Assembly: GCA_038148375.1 (NCBI GenBank)
Contig: JAYQVH010000001.1
Span: 379,473-443,472 of the forward strand
Reading direction: 5' to 3'
From: CAWUEX02 sp038148375
Lineage (GTDB): Bacteria > Pseudomonadota > Alphaproteobacteria > Rhodospirillales > Rhodospirillaceae
DNA length: 64,000 nucleotides
In this document: positions 43,647 through 53,474 of the stretch, in pieces
How positions within the stretch are numbered: the first letter of the stretch is position 1
How the letters are laid out: each line of letters opens with the position of its first letter
Made by a program: the position numbers and the translations under genes
Notes under the pieces: model-generated
Databases searched by the model: none
What the model saw: the letters and a program-made list of their open reading frames with translations, nothing else
What the model was told of the DNA's origin: nothing

Positions 43647-44603
43647 TCATGCGCGTTCCTTTAAGTGATGATCGAGATACCATTGATAGGTCTTGGCGAT
43701 GCCGTCGCCCAAGCTGGTCTGCGCGTGCCAGCCGAGAGCGTGAATGCGGCTCGAGTCCATCAGCTTGCGCGGCATGCCGTCGGGCTTGCCGAGGTCATTG
43801 GTGATGTCGCCTTCAAAGCCGATGATTTTCGCCACTTCCTTGGCCAGGTCGCCAATCGGGATGTCCTTGCCGAAGCCGATATTGATCGGCGACTCATCGG
43901 AATAATTTTCGGCCAAGAACACCAATGCGTCGGCAAGATCATCGACATACAAGAATTCGCGGGTCGGTTTACCGGTACCCCAAATTTCGAAGCTGGCGTC
44001 CCCCGTTGTTTTAGCGGCGTGGGCTTTGACGATCAGGGCGGATAGGACATGGCTGGATTCCAAGTCGAAGTTGTCGCCCGGACCGTACAGGTTGGTTGGC
44101 ATGCATGCGATGTAATCGCGTCCGTATTGTTTGCGATAGGCTTGCGTCATCATTAAGCCAGCGATCTTGGCGATGGCGTACCAGCGGTTGGTCGGCTCCA
44201 ACGGTCCGGTTAGAAGTGCGGTTTCCTTCATCGGCTGGGAGGCCAAGCGCGGATAAATGCAGCTCGACCCCAAAAACACGAATCGCTCAACGTTGTTGGC
44301 GTGCGCCGCCGCAATGATGTTGGTTTCGATCTGAATGTTCTCAACCAAAAATTCGACCGGATACGTATCGTTGGCCAAGATTCCGCCGACGATCGCCGCG
44401 GCCATGAAGGTCACGTCAGGCCGGTGCGCGGCCACCCAGTCTTCGACATCGCGCTGACGCCGCAGGTCGAGTTCACTGCGCGCCGCCATAACGATTTCGC
44501 AGTTCTTGTCGGCCAGCGCGCGCAAGAGTGCGCTGCCGACCATGCCGTTATGGCCCGCGACCCAGACTTTTTTCCCGGCAAGAGAGTAATGGGGGGTGGT
44601 CAT
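43647..44603 (-). CDS. fcl: GDP-L-fucose synthase (GDP-4-keto-6-deoxymannose epimerase/reductase)
   Basis: The 318-residue SDR begins KVWVAGHNGMVGSALLRALA (NADP-binding GxxGxxG), has the SSCIYPRLASQPMKE active site region with the conserved Cys and Ser, and the YAIAK catalytic Tyr/Lys (YxxxK), then GPGDNFDLESSHVLSALI. It converts GDP-4-keto-6-deoxymannose to GDP-L-fucose. It is five bases after gmd and before the class III aminotransferase, so the operon can make GDP-L-fucose or, via a branch, another GDP-6-deoxy sugar. Confidence 0.93.
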   Translation of the reverse strand: MTTPHYSLAGKKVWVAGHNGMVGSALLRALADKNCEIVMAARSELDLRRQRDVEDWVAAHRPDVTFMAAAIVGGILANDTYPVEFLVENIQIETNIIAAAHANNVERFVFLGSSCIYPRLASQPMKETALLTGPLEPTNRWYAIAKIAGLMMTQAYRKQYGRDYIACMPTNLYGPGDNFDLESSHVLSALIVKAHAAKTTGDASFEIWGTGKPTREFLYVDDLADALVFLAENYSDESPINIGFGKDIPIGDLAKEVAKIIGFEGDITNDLGKPDGMPRKLMDSSRIHALGWHAQTSLGDGIAKTYQWYLDHHLKERA

Positions 44604-44608
44604 GTTCT

Positions 44609-45676
<1,068 letters not shown>

Positions 45677-45725
45677 GGAGTCCTGTCGGATCGGTCTTAG
45701 GTGGGCGGAGTTTCGGGCGGAAGTT

Positions 45726-46892
45726 CTAAGATTCTATTATGTCGCGGAAGGGCTTGGTGCTCAATCGCCCGAGGTCAGCGCTGGCCAGGACCGTGGCGAT
45801 GCGTGGCGCGGCCCCGCCCCGCCCGTAGGGCGGCTCGCTGGCCGCCGCCGCAGACGTGAATGCGGGGTCCAAAGCGCGGGTTATCGCCGCGCCGATGGCG
45901 GCTGCCTCGTCGCTACAGGTCAACACGGACGCGCCGTGCAGACGGCCTTTCTGCCGGTCGCCGATGTTGACGGTGGGAACGCCAAGTGCGGGCGCTTCAA
46001 TCAGTCCTGACGAGGAATTGCCGATGACCACATCGGCCTCTCGCACCGCGCTTAAGTAGCGCCGTTTTCCGAGGGAATTGACCATCACGCGCCGGTCTAA
46101 ATCTTCGGCGACGAATGCGGTCACGGCATCGCTGATCACCCGGTTACCCGGATCGGAGTTCACGCCGGTAAAAACCATGGCAACGTCTTTGAATTCTTTC
46201 AGCGCGGTCATGAGTTCTCCAACAGCGGCGGCGCCCTGATCAAGCTTCAACGTGACCGGGTGATAGGTGACCACAAAAAGACGTTCCCCGATTTCGATTC
46301 CGAGGTCGCGTGCAAGCTCGTCGCGCGCCAAGAATTTGAGAGTGCTCAAGTGATCGAGGCCCGGTGCGCCAACGGTAAACACATGCGCTGGGTCTTCTCC
46401 CATTTGCCGCACACGCGCTGCGTACGGTTCGGCAGCGCAAAAATGTAAGCGTGCCATCTTGGTGATGGCGTGACGGATCGCATCGTCGACGGCGGCCTCT
46501 GTGGCTTCGCCGCCGTGAATGTGCGCCAGCGGAATATTCAGCAACAGCGCGGCCTGCGCCGCTGCGAGAATCTCGAATCTGTCGCCGAGCACGACAACGA
46601 TGTCGGGTGAAAGGCGGGAAAAGCTGTCCGCCAGAGCACTGACGCCGCGTCCGACGGCATGCGCGGTGTCTAAAGGTGTGTCCGCACCGAGCGCAAGGTC
46701 CACTTTGTCGTCGATGTTAAATCCGTCGTCCGCAATGGCGTTCCAGGTATTCCCGTAACGGGCATCAAGGTGTTGCCCCGTTACGACCACCTGAAGCGAT
46801 AGGTCGGCATGGTCGCGGACCGCCGCCATGACCGAAGACAAATGCCCGTAGTCAGCGCGCGATCCGGTGACGAAGCAGATGCGCCGGCTCAT
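45726..46892 (-). CDS. NeuC/LegG-type hydrolysing NDP-HexNAc 2-epimerase
   Basis: The 388-residue protein matches the hydrolysing branch of UDP-GlcNAc 2-epimerases: ICFVTGSRADYGHLSSVM, VVLGDRFEILAAAQAALLLN (Asp104 and Glu107 of the active site), PLAHIHGGEATEAAVDDAIR and VIGNSSSGLIEAPALGVPTV. NeuC makes ManNAc; LegG and NeuC-like enzymes act on other UDP/GDP-N-acetylhexosamines. With the PtmE-like GDP-sugar pyrophosphorylase nearby, the LegG role on GDP-linked diacetamido sugar is the likely one. Its start overlaps the stop of the cytidylyltransferase gene by four bases. Confidence 0.85.
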   Translation of the reverse strand: MSRRICFVTGSRADYGHLSSVMAAVRDHADLSLQVVVTGQHLDARYGNTWNAIADDGFNIDDKVDLALGADTPLDTAHAVGRGVSALADSFSRLSPDIVVVLGDRFEILAAAQAALLLNIPLAHIHGGEATEAAVDDAIRHAITKMARLHFCAAEPYAARVRQMGEDPAHVFTVGAPGLDHLSTLKFLARDELARDLGIEIGERLFVVTYHPVTLKLDQGAAAVGELMTALKEFKDVAMVFTGVNSDPGNRVISDAVTAFVAEDLDRRVMVNSLGKRRYLSAVREADVVIGNSSSGLIEAPALGVPTVNIGDRQKGRLHGASVLTCSDEAAAIGAAITRALDPAFTSAAAASEPPYGRGGAAPRIATVLASADLGRLSTKPFRDIIES

Positions 46893-47641
46893 GCGCCGCC
46901 GTCCGTCATCCAGGGACTCACATCCAGATAGCCCTGTTCGACAGCAAACTCAGCCAGCGCCAAGTCTTCCGGCGTTTCGATTTCCAAGGAATGCCAGCGG
47001 TCCATGACGACGCCATAACACCCGGTAGGGTCACCGTAGATTCTTCCGCTGGTACGGAACGCCTCCCATGACAGCAGATAAAACGCGCCGTTCATGGTGA
47101 CTTCGATTGGCTGGTCCTGGCGGCGCAGGCCTTTCGCGGCATGCATTTTACTGACGATGCCGGCGATTGAGCCATCCTCGGGCAACGCGCCGGTAAACAC
47201 GGAATAGGTCTCGATTTCGCGCAACCCCACGACCAGACCCGCACCTCGCTCTGAAAACAGCGCGATGGCCTTGTCGTAGTCTGCTGCGGTGGCGAAGGGA
47301 GACGCCGGTTCAAGTAGCATGACCGCATCATACGTGCGCCCTTCGTGCTCCTCGATCCAATCCATGGCATGGGCAACCACGCCATCGGAAGGCGCCGTGT
47401 CGGTGGCCAGCTCGGCGGGCCGGGTAAACGGTACATCGACGCCAAGGGCGCGGCCTTCGGCCGCGATTTCTTCGGAATCCGTCGACAGGATCAGCCGCGC
47501 GCACCCGCCGCAGGCCTGGGCCGACCGCGCCTTATACCCCAGCAGGGACAGGCCGCCGACGCGCTTCAGGTTCTTTCCGGGCACGCCTTTGGAGCCGCCG
47601 CGCGCCGCGATCAGGAACAGGACGTCCAAGGGAGAAGGCAC
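46889..47641 (-). CDS. CMP-nonulosonate cytidylyltransferase (NeuA/LegF-like)
   Basis: The 250-residue protein begins DVLFLIAARGGSKGVPGKNL, the CMP-sugar synthetase nucleotide-binding motif (residues 11-23), and includes MLLEPASPFATAADYDKAIA and ATDTAPSDGVVAHAMDW, a family-typical pattern. It activates a nonulosonic acid to CMP-nonulosonate. The start is a GTG at 47641. It is the first gene of the leftward operon, head to head with the nonulosonate synthase gene; the 112-base gap between them should hold both promoters. Confidence 0.87.
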   Translation of the reverse strand: MPSPLDVLFLIAARGGSKGVPGKNLKRVGGLSLLGYKARSAQACGGCARLILSTDSEEIAAEGRALGVDVPFTRPAELATDTAPSDGVVAHAMDWIEEHEGRTYDAVMLLEPASPFATAADYDKAIALFSERGAGLVVGLREIETYSVFTGALPEDGSIAGIVSKMHAAKGLRRQDQPIEVTMNGAFYLLSWEAFRTSGRIYGDPTGCYGVVMDRWHSLEIETPEDLALAEFAVEQGYLDVSPWMTDGGA

Positions 47642-47753
47642 GGAAATCTCAGACTCTTCAGTGGGTTGGAGGCGTCACATTAACCGACCCCGCAGCCTGG
47701 AGAAACAATCTTTCCGTTGCGCCGCCGGACGACGTGGTCTACCTCCTTGGCCT

Positions 47754-48842
47754 GTGACCCAGTCCCCCCGCCATACGTTTGTGATTGCGGAAGCCGGTGT
47801 GAACCACAACGGCGATCTCGACCGTGCTGTAGCGCTGGTCAAAGTCGCGGCGGAGGCGGGCGCCGACGCCATCAAGTTCCAGACCTTCAAGGCGGACCGC
47901 ATCGCCGCGGCCAACGCCCCCAAGGCAGCCTATCAGTCGCGCAATACCGGCGACGACGGGTCTCAGATCGCCATGCTCAAAGCACTGGAGTTGTCTGACG
48001 ACGATCATCGCGTGCTCGCAGCGGCAAGCGCGGACTCCGGCATTGAGTTTATGTCGACGCCGTTCGATGAAGCCAGCGCGACATTCCTGGTCAAGGACAT
48101 CGGCGTCAAACGATTGAAGATCGGATCCGGCGAGTTAACCAATGCGCCGCTGCTTCTGCATCTCGCCCGGACGGACAAGCCGGTCATTCTGTCGACCGGC
48201 ATGGCAACGCTTGACGAAGTGGAGACCGCGCTTGGCGTCCTCGCGTTCGGATATACCGGCCAGGGTGCGCCGTCGGCCGACGCTTTTGCCGCAGCCTTTG
48301 CCGGCAATGCGGGCACCGCGGCTGTACGCGACAAAGTAACCCTTCTTCATTGCACATCGGATTACCCGGCCGCGCCGGAGACGGTCAACCTTGCGGCGAT
48401 GGATACACTGGCAGAAACCTTTCGGCTTCCGGTTGGCTTTTCCGACCACAGTCAGGGCATTGCCATTCCTGCCGCCGCGGTCGCGCGCGGTGCCATTGCC
48501 ATCGAAAAGCATTTCACACTGGACCGGATGCTGCCAGGGCCCGATCACAAGGCCTCGCTTGAGCCCGATGAACTGAAAGCGATGATTGCCAGCATACGCA
48601 CCGTTGAGCGCGCCATTGGTGACGCGGCCAAAGGGCCGGTCGCCGCTGAGCGCGATACCGCCGCGGTCGCGCGCAAGAGTTTGGTGGCTCTGACGGACAT
48701 CTCGGCCGGCACACCCTTCTCGGAGACCAATCTCGGTGTTAAACGTCCCGGTACCGGTGTGTCGCCCCTCGAGTTCTGGCGTTACCTGGGCCAGACCGCC
48801 GCGCGTGATTATGCGCGCGATGAATTGGTTGATCCGCAATGA
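47754..48842 (+). CDS. Nonulosonic acid synthase (NeuB/LegI-like)
   Basis: From the GTG at 47754 the protein has 362 residues. FVIAEAGVNHNGDL (about 9-22) holds the active site Glu and the Asn-His-Asn-Gly motif, IKFQTFKADRI follows, and IKIGSGELTNAPLLLHLART-like and LPVGFSDHSQGIAIPAAAVA segments bind phosphoenolpyruvate and metal; the C-terminal SAF domain spans about 300-355. It condenses PEP with a mannosamine-type sugar to make a nonulosonate. Residues upstream of the GTG are not conserved. The next gene overlaps its stop by four bases. NeuB versus LegI cannot be separated by sequence alone here. Confidence 0.88.
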   Translation: MTQSPRHTFVIAEAGVNHNGDLDRAVALVKVAAEAGADAIKFQTFKADRIAAANAPKAAYQSRNTGDDGSQIAMLKALELSDDDHRVLAAASADSGIEFMSTPFDEASATFLVKDIGVKRLKIGSGELTNAPLLLHLARTDKPVILSTGMATLDEVETALGVLAFGYTGQGAPSADAFAAAFAGNAGTAAVRDKVTLLHCTSDYPAAPETVNLAAMDTLAETFRLPVGFSDHSQGIAIPAAAVARGAIAIEKHFTLDRMLPGPDHKASLEPDELKAMIASIRTVERAIGDAAKGPVAAERDTAAVARKSLVALTDISAGTPFSETNLGVKRPGTGVSPLEFWRYLGQTAARDYARDELVDPQ

Positions 48843-49507
48843 AAACGTCCCGCGACATTTATGTGCTCTGCGCTGGCGGTCACGCGCGTGTCGTCATTGA
48901 TGCGCTGGCGCGGGCGGGGCGCCCGGTCACCGGTGTCGTCGATATCGATACGTCATTGCATGACAGCGCGATTTTGGGCGTGCCAGTTCTTGGTGATGAC
49001 GATTACGTTCTGGCGCTTGATTCCAACAAGATCGCACTGGTCAACGCGCTCGGGAACAGGCCCGGCGGCAATGCCACGGGGATGGACCGGCGCCGCGCCC
49101 TGTTCGACCGGTTTAAAGCGAAAGGGTATTCCTTCGTCACAGTGGTCAGTCCGGATGCCACGGTCTCGGATCATGTGTATCTGGAAGAGGGGTGCCAGAT
49201 CATCACCCGGGCTCTGGTTCATCCCGGCTCAAAGATCGGCGCAAACACGATCATCAACACCGGTGCGAGCCTCGACCACGATTGCGTTATCGGCGCCCAC
49301 TGCCATATCGCACCATGGGCTGTGCTGTGCGGAGGCGTTACGGTCGGCGAAGGATCGCATATCGGTGCGCGCGCCGTGTTGGTTCCCGGGATCACTGTCG
49401 GCAAGAATTCAGTGGTAGGTGCGGGTGCGGTGGTCATCGACGACGTGCCTGACAATACAACCGTGGTCGGCAATCCCGCAAAGCCGCGCCCGGCAACGGC
49501 CGACTGA
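48839..49507 (+). CDS. NeuD-family hexapeptide acetyltransferase
   Basis: The 222-residue protein has an N-terminal Rossmann-like part (DIYVLCAGGHARVVIDALAR) and a left-handed beta-helix with hexapeptide repeats from about 100, such as GANTIINTGASLDHDCVIGA, ending in VVIDDVPDNTTVVGNPAK. It resembles NeuD/PglD acetyltransferases that use acetyl-CoA on an amino sugar or nonulosonate. In this cluster it may N-acetylate a 4-amino sugar (LegH role) or O-acetylate the product. It starts in the last base-pairs of the synthase gene (ATGA), so the two are coupled. Confidence 0.85.
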   Translation: MKTSRDIYVLCAGGHARVVIDALARAGRPVTGVVDIDTSLHDSAILGVPVLGDDDYVLALDSNKIALVNALGNRPGGNATGMDRRRALFDRFKAKGYSFVTVVSPDATVSDHVYLEEGCQIITRALVHPGSKIGANTIINTGASLDHDCVIGAHCHIAPWAVLCGGVTVGEGSHIGARAVLVPGITVGKNSVVGAGAVVIDDVPDNTTVVGNPAKPRPATAD

Positions 49508-49511
49508 CGTC

Positions 49512-50588
49512 ATGGACCGCGACGTCAGCGAAAACATGGTCGCACCGGATGCAACCATTATCGACACCCTGAAAATTATCGACAGTCATGGCGTGCCGAT
49601 CGGTCTTGTGCACGACAACGGCGTGCTCGTCGGTACGGTCACCGATGGCGACATCCGCCGCGGTATTCTGGCAGGTATCACGCTATCGGATTGCGTTTCG
49701 AAGGTCATGAATCGCGACCCGGTCACTGCTGCGGCTGAGACGTCCGACGCCGATGCGGCGAGGCAAATGCGTCGCGCCGGCATCGGCCACCTGCCGCTTC
49801 TCGATGGCGACCGCCGGATTGTCGGCCTCAAGGTTCTTAAGGACCTCGACCCCAAACCAGACCGTGCGAACCCCGTGGTTTTGATGGCCGGCGGACGGGG
49901 TACGCGCCTGCACCCGCTCACGGAGGACCTGCCAAAGCCGATGATCGAGGTCGGCGGCCGGCCGATCCTTGAATCCATTCTTGAACGGTTTGTCGGACAG
50001 GGCTTCACCGATTTTTTCATTTCGGTGAACTATAAGGCCGAGCTGATCGAAGAGTATTTTGGCGACGGCAGCGCCTACGGCGCGACAGTTACCTACGTGC
50101 GTGAAGACGAAGCCATGGGCACCGGCGGAGCCTTATCGTTGCTGCCCGCGCGGCCGGTGCATCCGTTTATTGTCATGAACGGCGACGTGCTGACAAAGGT
50201 CAACTTCCATCATCTGCTCAAGTTTCACGAAAACCACGCGGCCCCGGCAACAATGAGCGTGCGCGAATACCGCTTCACCGTTCCCTTCGGCGTGGTCGAA
50301 ACGGACTCAACGATCTTGAACTCCATTGCTGAAAAACCCGAGCACACGTTTTTTGTGAATGCGGGGATTTATGTGCTTGATCCCAGCGTGCTCGATCTGC
50401 TCGCTCCCGGTGTTGCCACGGACATGCCCGATCTGTTCCAAAAACTGCTGGATGACGGGCAGAGGCCGACCGTGTTTCCGTTGCGCGAATACTGGATGGA
50501 TATCGGACGTCTCGATGACCTTGACCGCGCCAAGCGCGACTATTCTGATCAGTTCAGCGACATCCTAGCGACCGACAAGGACGACTGA
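49512..50588 (+). CDS. CBS-domain sugar nucleotidyltransferase (PtmE-like)
   Basis: With the ATG at 49512 the protein is 358 aa, made of two N-terminal CBS domains (about 1-120, with IDSHGVPIGLVHDNGVLVGT and RRAGIGHLPLLDGDRRIVGL) and a nucleotidyltransferase domain (about 126-345) beginning LMAGGRGTRLHPLTEDLPKP and containing VMNGDVLTKVNF. This layout is that of PtmE, the glucosamine-1-phosphate guanylyltransferase of Campylobacter legionaminic acid synthesis, so a GDP-amino sugar is the likely product. Nearby 2-epimerase and synthase genes fit. Substrate base (GTP or another) remains unproven. Confidence 0.82.
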   Translation: MDRDVSENMVAPDATIIDTLKIIDSHGVPIGLVHDNGVLVGTVTDGDIRRGILAGITLSDCVSKVMNRDPVTAAAETSDADAARQMRRAGIGHLPLLDGDRRIVGLKVLKDLDPKPDRANPVVLMAGGRGTRLHPLTEDLPKPMIEVGGRPILESILERFVGQGFTDFFISVNYKAELIEEYFGDGSAYGATVTYVREDEAMGTGGALSLLPARPVHPFIVMNGDVLTKVNFHHLLKFHENHAAPATMSVREYRFTVPFGVVETDSTILNSIAEKPEHTFFVNAGIYVLDPSVLDLLAPGVATDMPDLFQKLLDDGQRPTVFPLREYWMDIGRLDDLDRAKRDYSDQFSDILATDKDD

Positions 50589-50590
50589 CG

Positions 50591-51391
50591 ATGCGGACCA
50601 TATCCAACCTGTTTGATCTGTCCGGCCGGGCCGCCCTAGTCACCGGTGGTGCGGGGCACCTTGGCCGCGCCATTGCTGACGGTCTCGCGGAATGCGGCGC
50701 ACGGGTTGCGCTGCTCGACCGCACCGACCCAACGGCAGCGGCCTCGGCACTGCCAGACGTGGCGGAAGGCGATCACGCTGCCCTGACCGTCGATCTTGCA
50801 GCCGAGGACCAGGTCAAAGCTGCGCCAAAGGCTGTTGTCGATGCCATGGGCCGGCTCGATATCATCATTCACTGCGCGGCTTTCGTCGGCACCGACGCCC
50901 GCTCGGGCTGGACGACCCCGGTCGAACAGCAGAGCCTGAGCACATGGCGCGAAGCGCTCGAGGTCAACCTCACCGCGCCGTTCGCGCTCACCCAGGCGGC
51001 CATTCCGCACCTGCGCGCGTCAGGCCATGGCACCGTCGTCCACATCGGCTCGATATACGGGGTGCTCGGTCCGGACTGGTCTCTCTATGACGCCGCCGAC
51101 GTGCCGGGCACACCGGCGGCTTACGCGGCATCGAAGGGCGGGTTGCTGCAAATGACCCGCTGGCTGGCAACGACGCTAGCGCCAGACATCCGGGTCAATT
51201 CCCTGGTGCCCGGCGGGGTCGAGCGCAATACGGCACCGCGGTTCAAGGACGCCTACGAGGCCCGCACACCGCTCGGCCGCATGGCGACGGAAGAAGATAT
51301 GAAGGGGGCCGCCTTATTCCTTGCGACGGACGCCTCGGCCTATGTCACCGGGCAATGCCTGATGATCGACGGGGGCTGGTCGGCGTGGTGA
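50591..51391 (+). CDS. Short-chain dehydrogenase/reductase, PtmA-like
   Basis: The 266-residue classical SDR has ALVTGGAGHLGRAIADGLAE (NAD(P) binding, GxxxGxG), the HIGSIYGVLGPDWS serine loop, YAASKGG as the YxxxK catalytic pair, and VPGGVERNTAPRF. It directly follows the PtmE-like gene with a two-base gap, matching the ptmA-ptmE pairing in Campylobacter flagellin-glycosylation loci, where PtmA is needed to supply the amino sugar precursor. Its exact reaction is not known. A hairpin lies between it and the next gene. Confidence 0.8.
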   Translation: MRTISNLFDLSGRAALVTGGAGHLGRAIADGLAECGARVALLDRTDPTAAASALPDVAEGDHAALTVDLAAEDQVKAAPKAVVDAMGRLDIIIHCAAFVGTDARSGWTTPVEQQSLSTWREALEVNLTAPFALTQAAIPHLRASGHGTVVHIGSIYGVLGPDWSLYDAADVPGTPAAYAASKGGLLQMTRWLATTLAPDIRVNSLVPGGVERNTAPRFKDAYEARTPLGRMATEEDMKGAALFLATDASAYVTGQCLMIDGGWSAW

Positions 51392-51403
51392 CTCTTGGCG
51401 TTA

Positions 51404-51422
51404 TCGGGTAGACTTTACCCGA
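51404..51422 (+). repeat. Hairpin between the SDR and dehydratase genes
   Basis: TCGGGTA (51404-51410), loop GACTT, TACCCGA (51416-51422) is a perfect 7-base-pair stem. No T-run follows; it may be a partial terminator or transcript stabiliser inside the operon. Confidence 0.35.
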
Positions 51423-51447
51423 ATCCGTTCCGAATCAGCAGTATGCC

Positions 51448-53376
51448 GTGAAACGTCTCACCAATCTCTTCACTCAGCCGCGTAACCTGCTCGTATTGCT
51501 GCACGATGTGGTGATGGCGTTTGCTGCCGTGTGGGTCGCGTTTTATCTGCGTCTTGCCGAAGCGGCCTTCGCGGAAGTTGAGACGGTACTTCAACTAGCT
51601 GCCGTATATGCCGGACTCGCTTGCATTGTTTACATTGCAACCGGTCTCTACCGGCATGTATGGCTGTATGTGTCGTTTCCCGATTGCGTCAATATTGCGC
51701 GAACGGCGACGGTGATCACGCTGTTGTTCGTGCCCGTGATCTTTCTCGCCACCCGTCTCGAAGACGTGCCTCGTTCGGTGCCTGTCATCACGTGGTTTGT
51801 CCTGGCCGGGTTTCTTGCCGCACCGCGTCTCGGCTACCGGATGCTATTCGGTCAAAGCTTTGGTACGTCCGGCGGCGCTCTGTCGCAGCGCAGTCCTGTG
51901 CTGCTGATTGGCGCCGGCGACGAAGCCGCTCACTTTATCCGAGCCACCCAACTCAACAGCGACAGCCCGTTCCGTGTGGTCGGCTTGGTGACGGCGACGC
52001 CGGACCGACTCGGTCAAATGATTCACGGCGTAGAGGTCATCGGCCTGGAGCGCGACATCGAACAGGTTGCCGCGCGTGCCCAGGCTCGGGAAGACAGCCC
52101 CGTACGGCTGGTCGTCGCCCGGCCGCAGACAGAGGGTGAAACCCTGCGCAAGCTGATGGATGTCGCCCAGGTCACCGGCTGCACCTTATCGCGCCTGCCG
52201 CCGGCCGCCGATATTCGCGACTATGACGAACCCGGCTTCGCGCCGCGCCCCATTGTCCTTGAAGATCTGCTCGGCCGTCCGCGCCGGACTCTCGACCGTG
52301 ACGCCATGCATGCTCTCATTGCCGGGCGGCGCGTACTCGTCACCGGCGCAGGGGGGTCGATCGGTTCGGAACTGGTACGCCAGATCGCAGCCGCGGGGCC
52401 GGCGCATATCACGCTCCTCGATCACGGCGAGTTCAATCTCTATTCCATTGAGCACGAAGTGCGCGGCACGTGGCCGGAGTTGCCGGCGCGGCCGGTGCTC
52501 GCCGACGTGCGCGACCGCGACCGGATTACATCTATCTTCGCCAGCGAAAACCCGGACATCGTTTTTCACGCCGCGGCGCTGAAGCATGTGCCGCTGGTTG
52601 AGCACAACCCGCTCGAAGGGCTGTCGACAAACGCCCTCGGCACGCGCAACGTCGCTGATGCCTGCCTCGCCCATCATGTCGCGGAAATGGTGATGATTTC
52701 CACCGATAAGGCGGTCAATCCGGCGAATGTCATGGGCGCCGGTAAACGCCTGGCGGAGCTGTATTGCCAGGCTGCCGACCTGAGGCAAACGATAACCCGC
52801 TTCATTACCGTGCGCTTTGGCAATGTGCTGGGCTCCGCTGGTTCTGTGGTGCCGCTGTTTCAGCAACAACTCGCGGCGGGCGGGCCGCTTACGGTTACGC
52901 ACCCCGAGATCGAGCGTTACTTCATGACCATCGGCGAGGCGGTCGAGCTCGTGCTCCAAGCTGCCGCTCTCGGCCCCGGGCGCAATGACCAGGGCGCGAT
53001 TTACGTCCTCGATATGGGTACACCGGTGAAAATCGTCGACCTCGCGCGCCAGGTTATTCGTTTGGCCGGCAAGACGCCTGACGAGGACATCAAGATCGTT
53101 TTCAGCGGCCTGCGGCCAGGCGAAAAACTCTACGAGGAACTGTTCCACGGCCAGGAGCCGCCGGTCGGTACCGATATGGACGGTATCCTTATTGCCCGTC
53201 CGCGGACCAGCGCGTTCGACGCCATCAACGCCCGGCTCGACCGGCTTGCCGCGGCCTGCCGCCGCCAGGACGAAACCGCGGCCCTTGCCGTGCTCACCGA
53301 GTTGGTACCGGAGCTGTCCCGTAGCGTACCGTCCGAAGCGCAAGCAAAACCACCCCACCTCAAGGTCGTCAAATAA
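51448..53376 (+). CDS. Membrane nucleotide-sugar 4,6-dehydratase (WbpM/PglF/CapD-like)
   Basis: The 642-residue protein has four N-terminal membrane helices (within 1-135), a Rossmann-like domain, and a C-terminal SDR domain (about 290-600) with LVTGAGGSIGSELVRQIAAA. The catalytic Tyr of SDRs is replaced by Met in NVMGAGKR (about Met428, Lys432), the Ser-Met-Lys triad of WbpM and PglF, which make UDP-4-keto-6-deoxy-GlcNAc. In this locus it may serve a LegB-like step, possibly on a UDP or GDP sugar. It begins with GTG at 51448, after a hairpin. It ends the glycan operon; purH follows. Confidence 0.87.
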   Translation: MKRLTNLFTQPRNLLVLLHDVVMAFAAVWVAFYLRLAEAAFAEVETVLQLAAVYAGLACIVYIATGLYRHVWLYVSFPDCVNIARTATVITLLFVPVIFLATRLEDVPRSVPVITWFVLAGFLAAPRLGYRMLFGQSFGTSGGALSQRSPVLLIGAGDEAAHFIRATQLNSDSPFRVVGLVTATPDRLGQMIHGVEVIGLERDIEQVAARAQAREDSPVRLVVARPQTEGETLRKLMDVAQVTGCTLSRLPPAADIRDYDEPGFAPRPIVLEDLLGRPRRTLDRDAMHALIAGRRVLVTGAGGSIGSELVRQIAAAGPAHITLLDHGEFNLYSIEHEVRGTWPELPARPVLADVRDRDRITSIFASENPDIVFHAAALKHVPLVEHNPLEGLSTNALGTRNVADACLAHHVAEMVMISTDKAVNPANVMGAGKRLAELYCQAADLRQTITRFITVRFGNVLGSAGSVVPLFQQQLAAGGPLTVTHPEIERYFMTIGEAVELVLQAAALGPGRNDQGAIYVLDMGTPVKIVDLARQVIRLAGKTPDEDIKIVFSGLRPGEKLYEELFHGQEPPVGTDMDGILIARPRTSAFDAINARLDRLAAACRRQDETAALAVLTELVPELSRSVPSEAQAKPPHLKVVK

Positions 53377-53474
53377 TTCACACCGGTTCCGGGCGGTAAG
53401 GCGTTTGACCGTCCCGGCAGCCATGCTAAACCCCGCCTCACACGCCTGATCTTCCGCCGTCCCATGAGGTGAAT

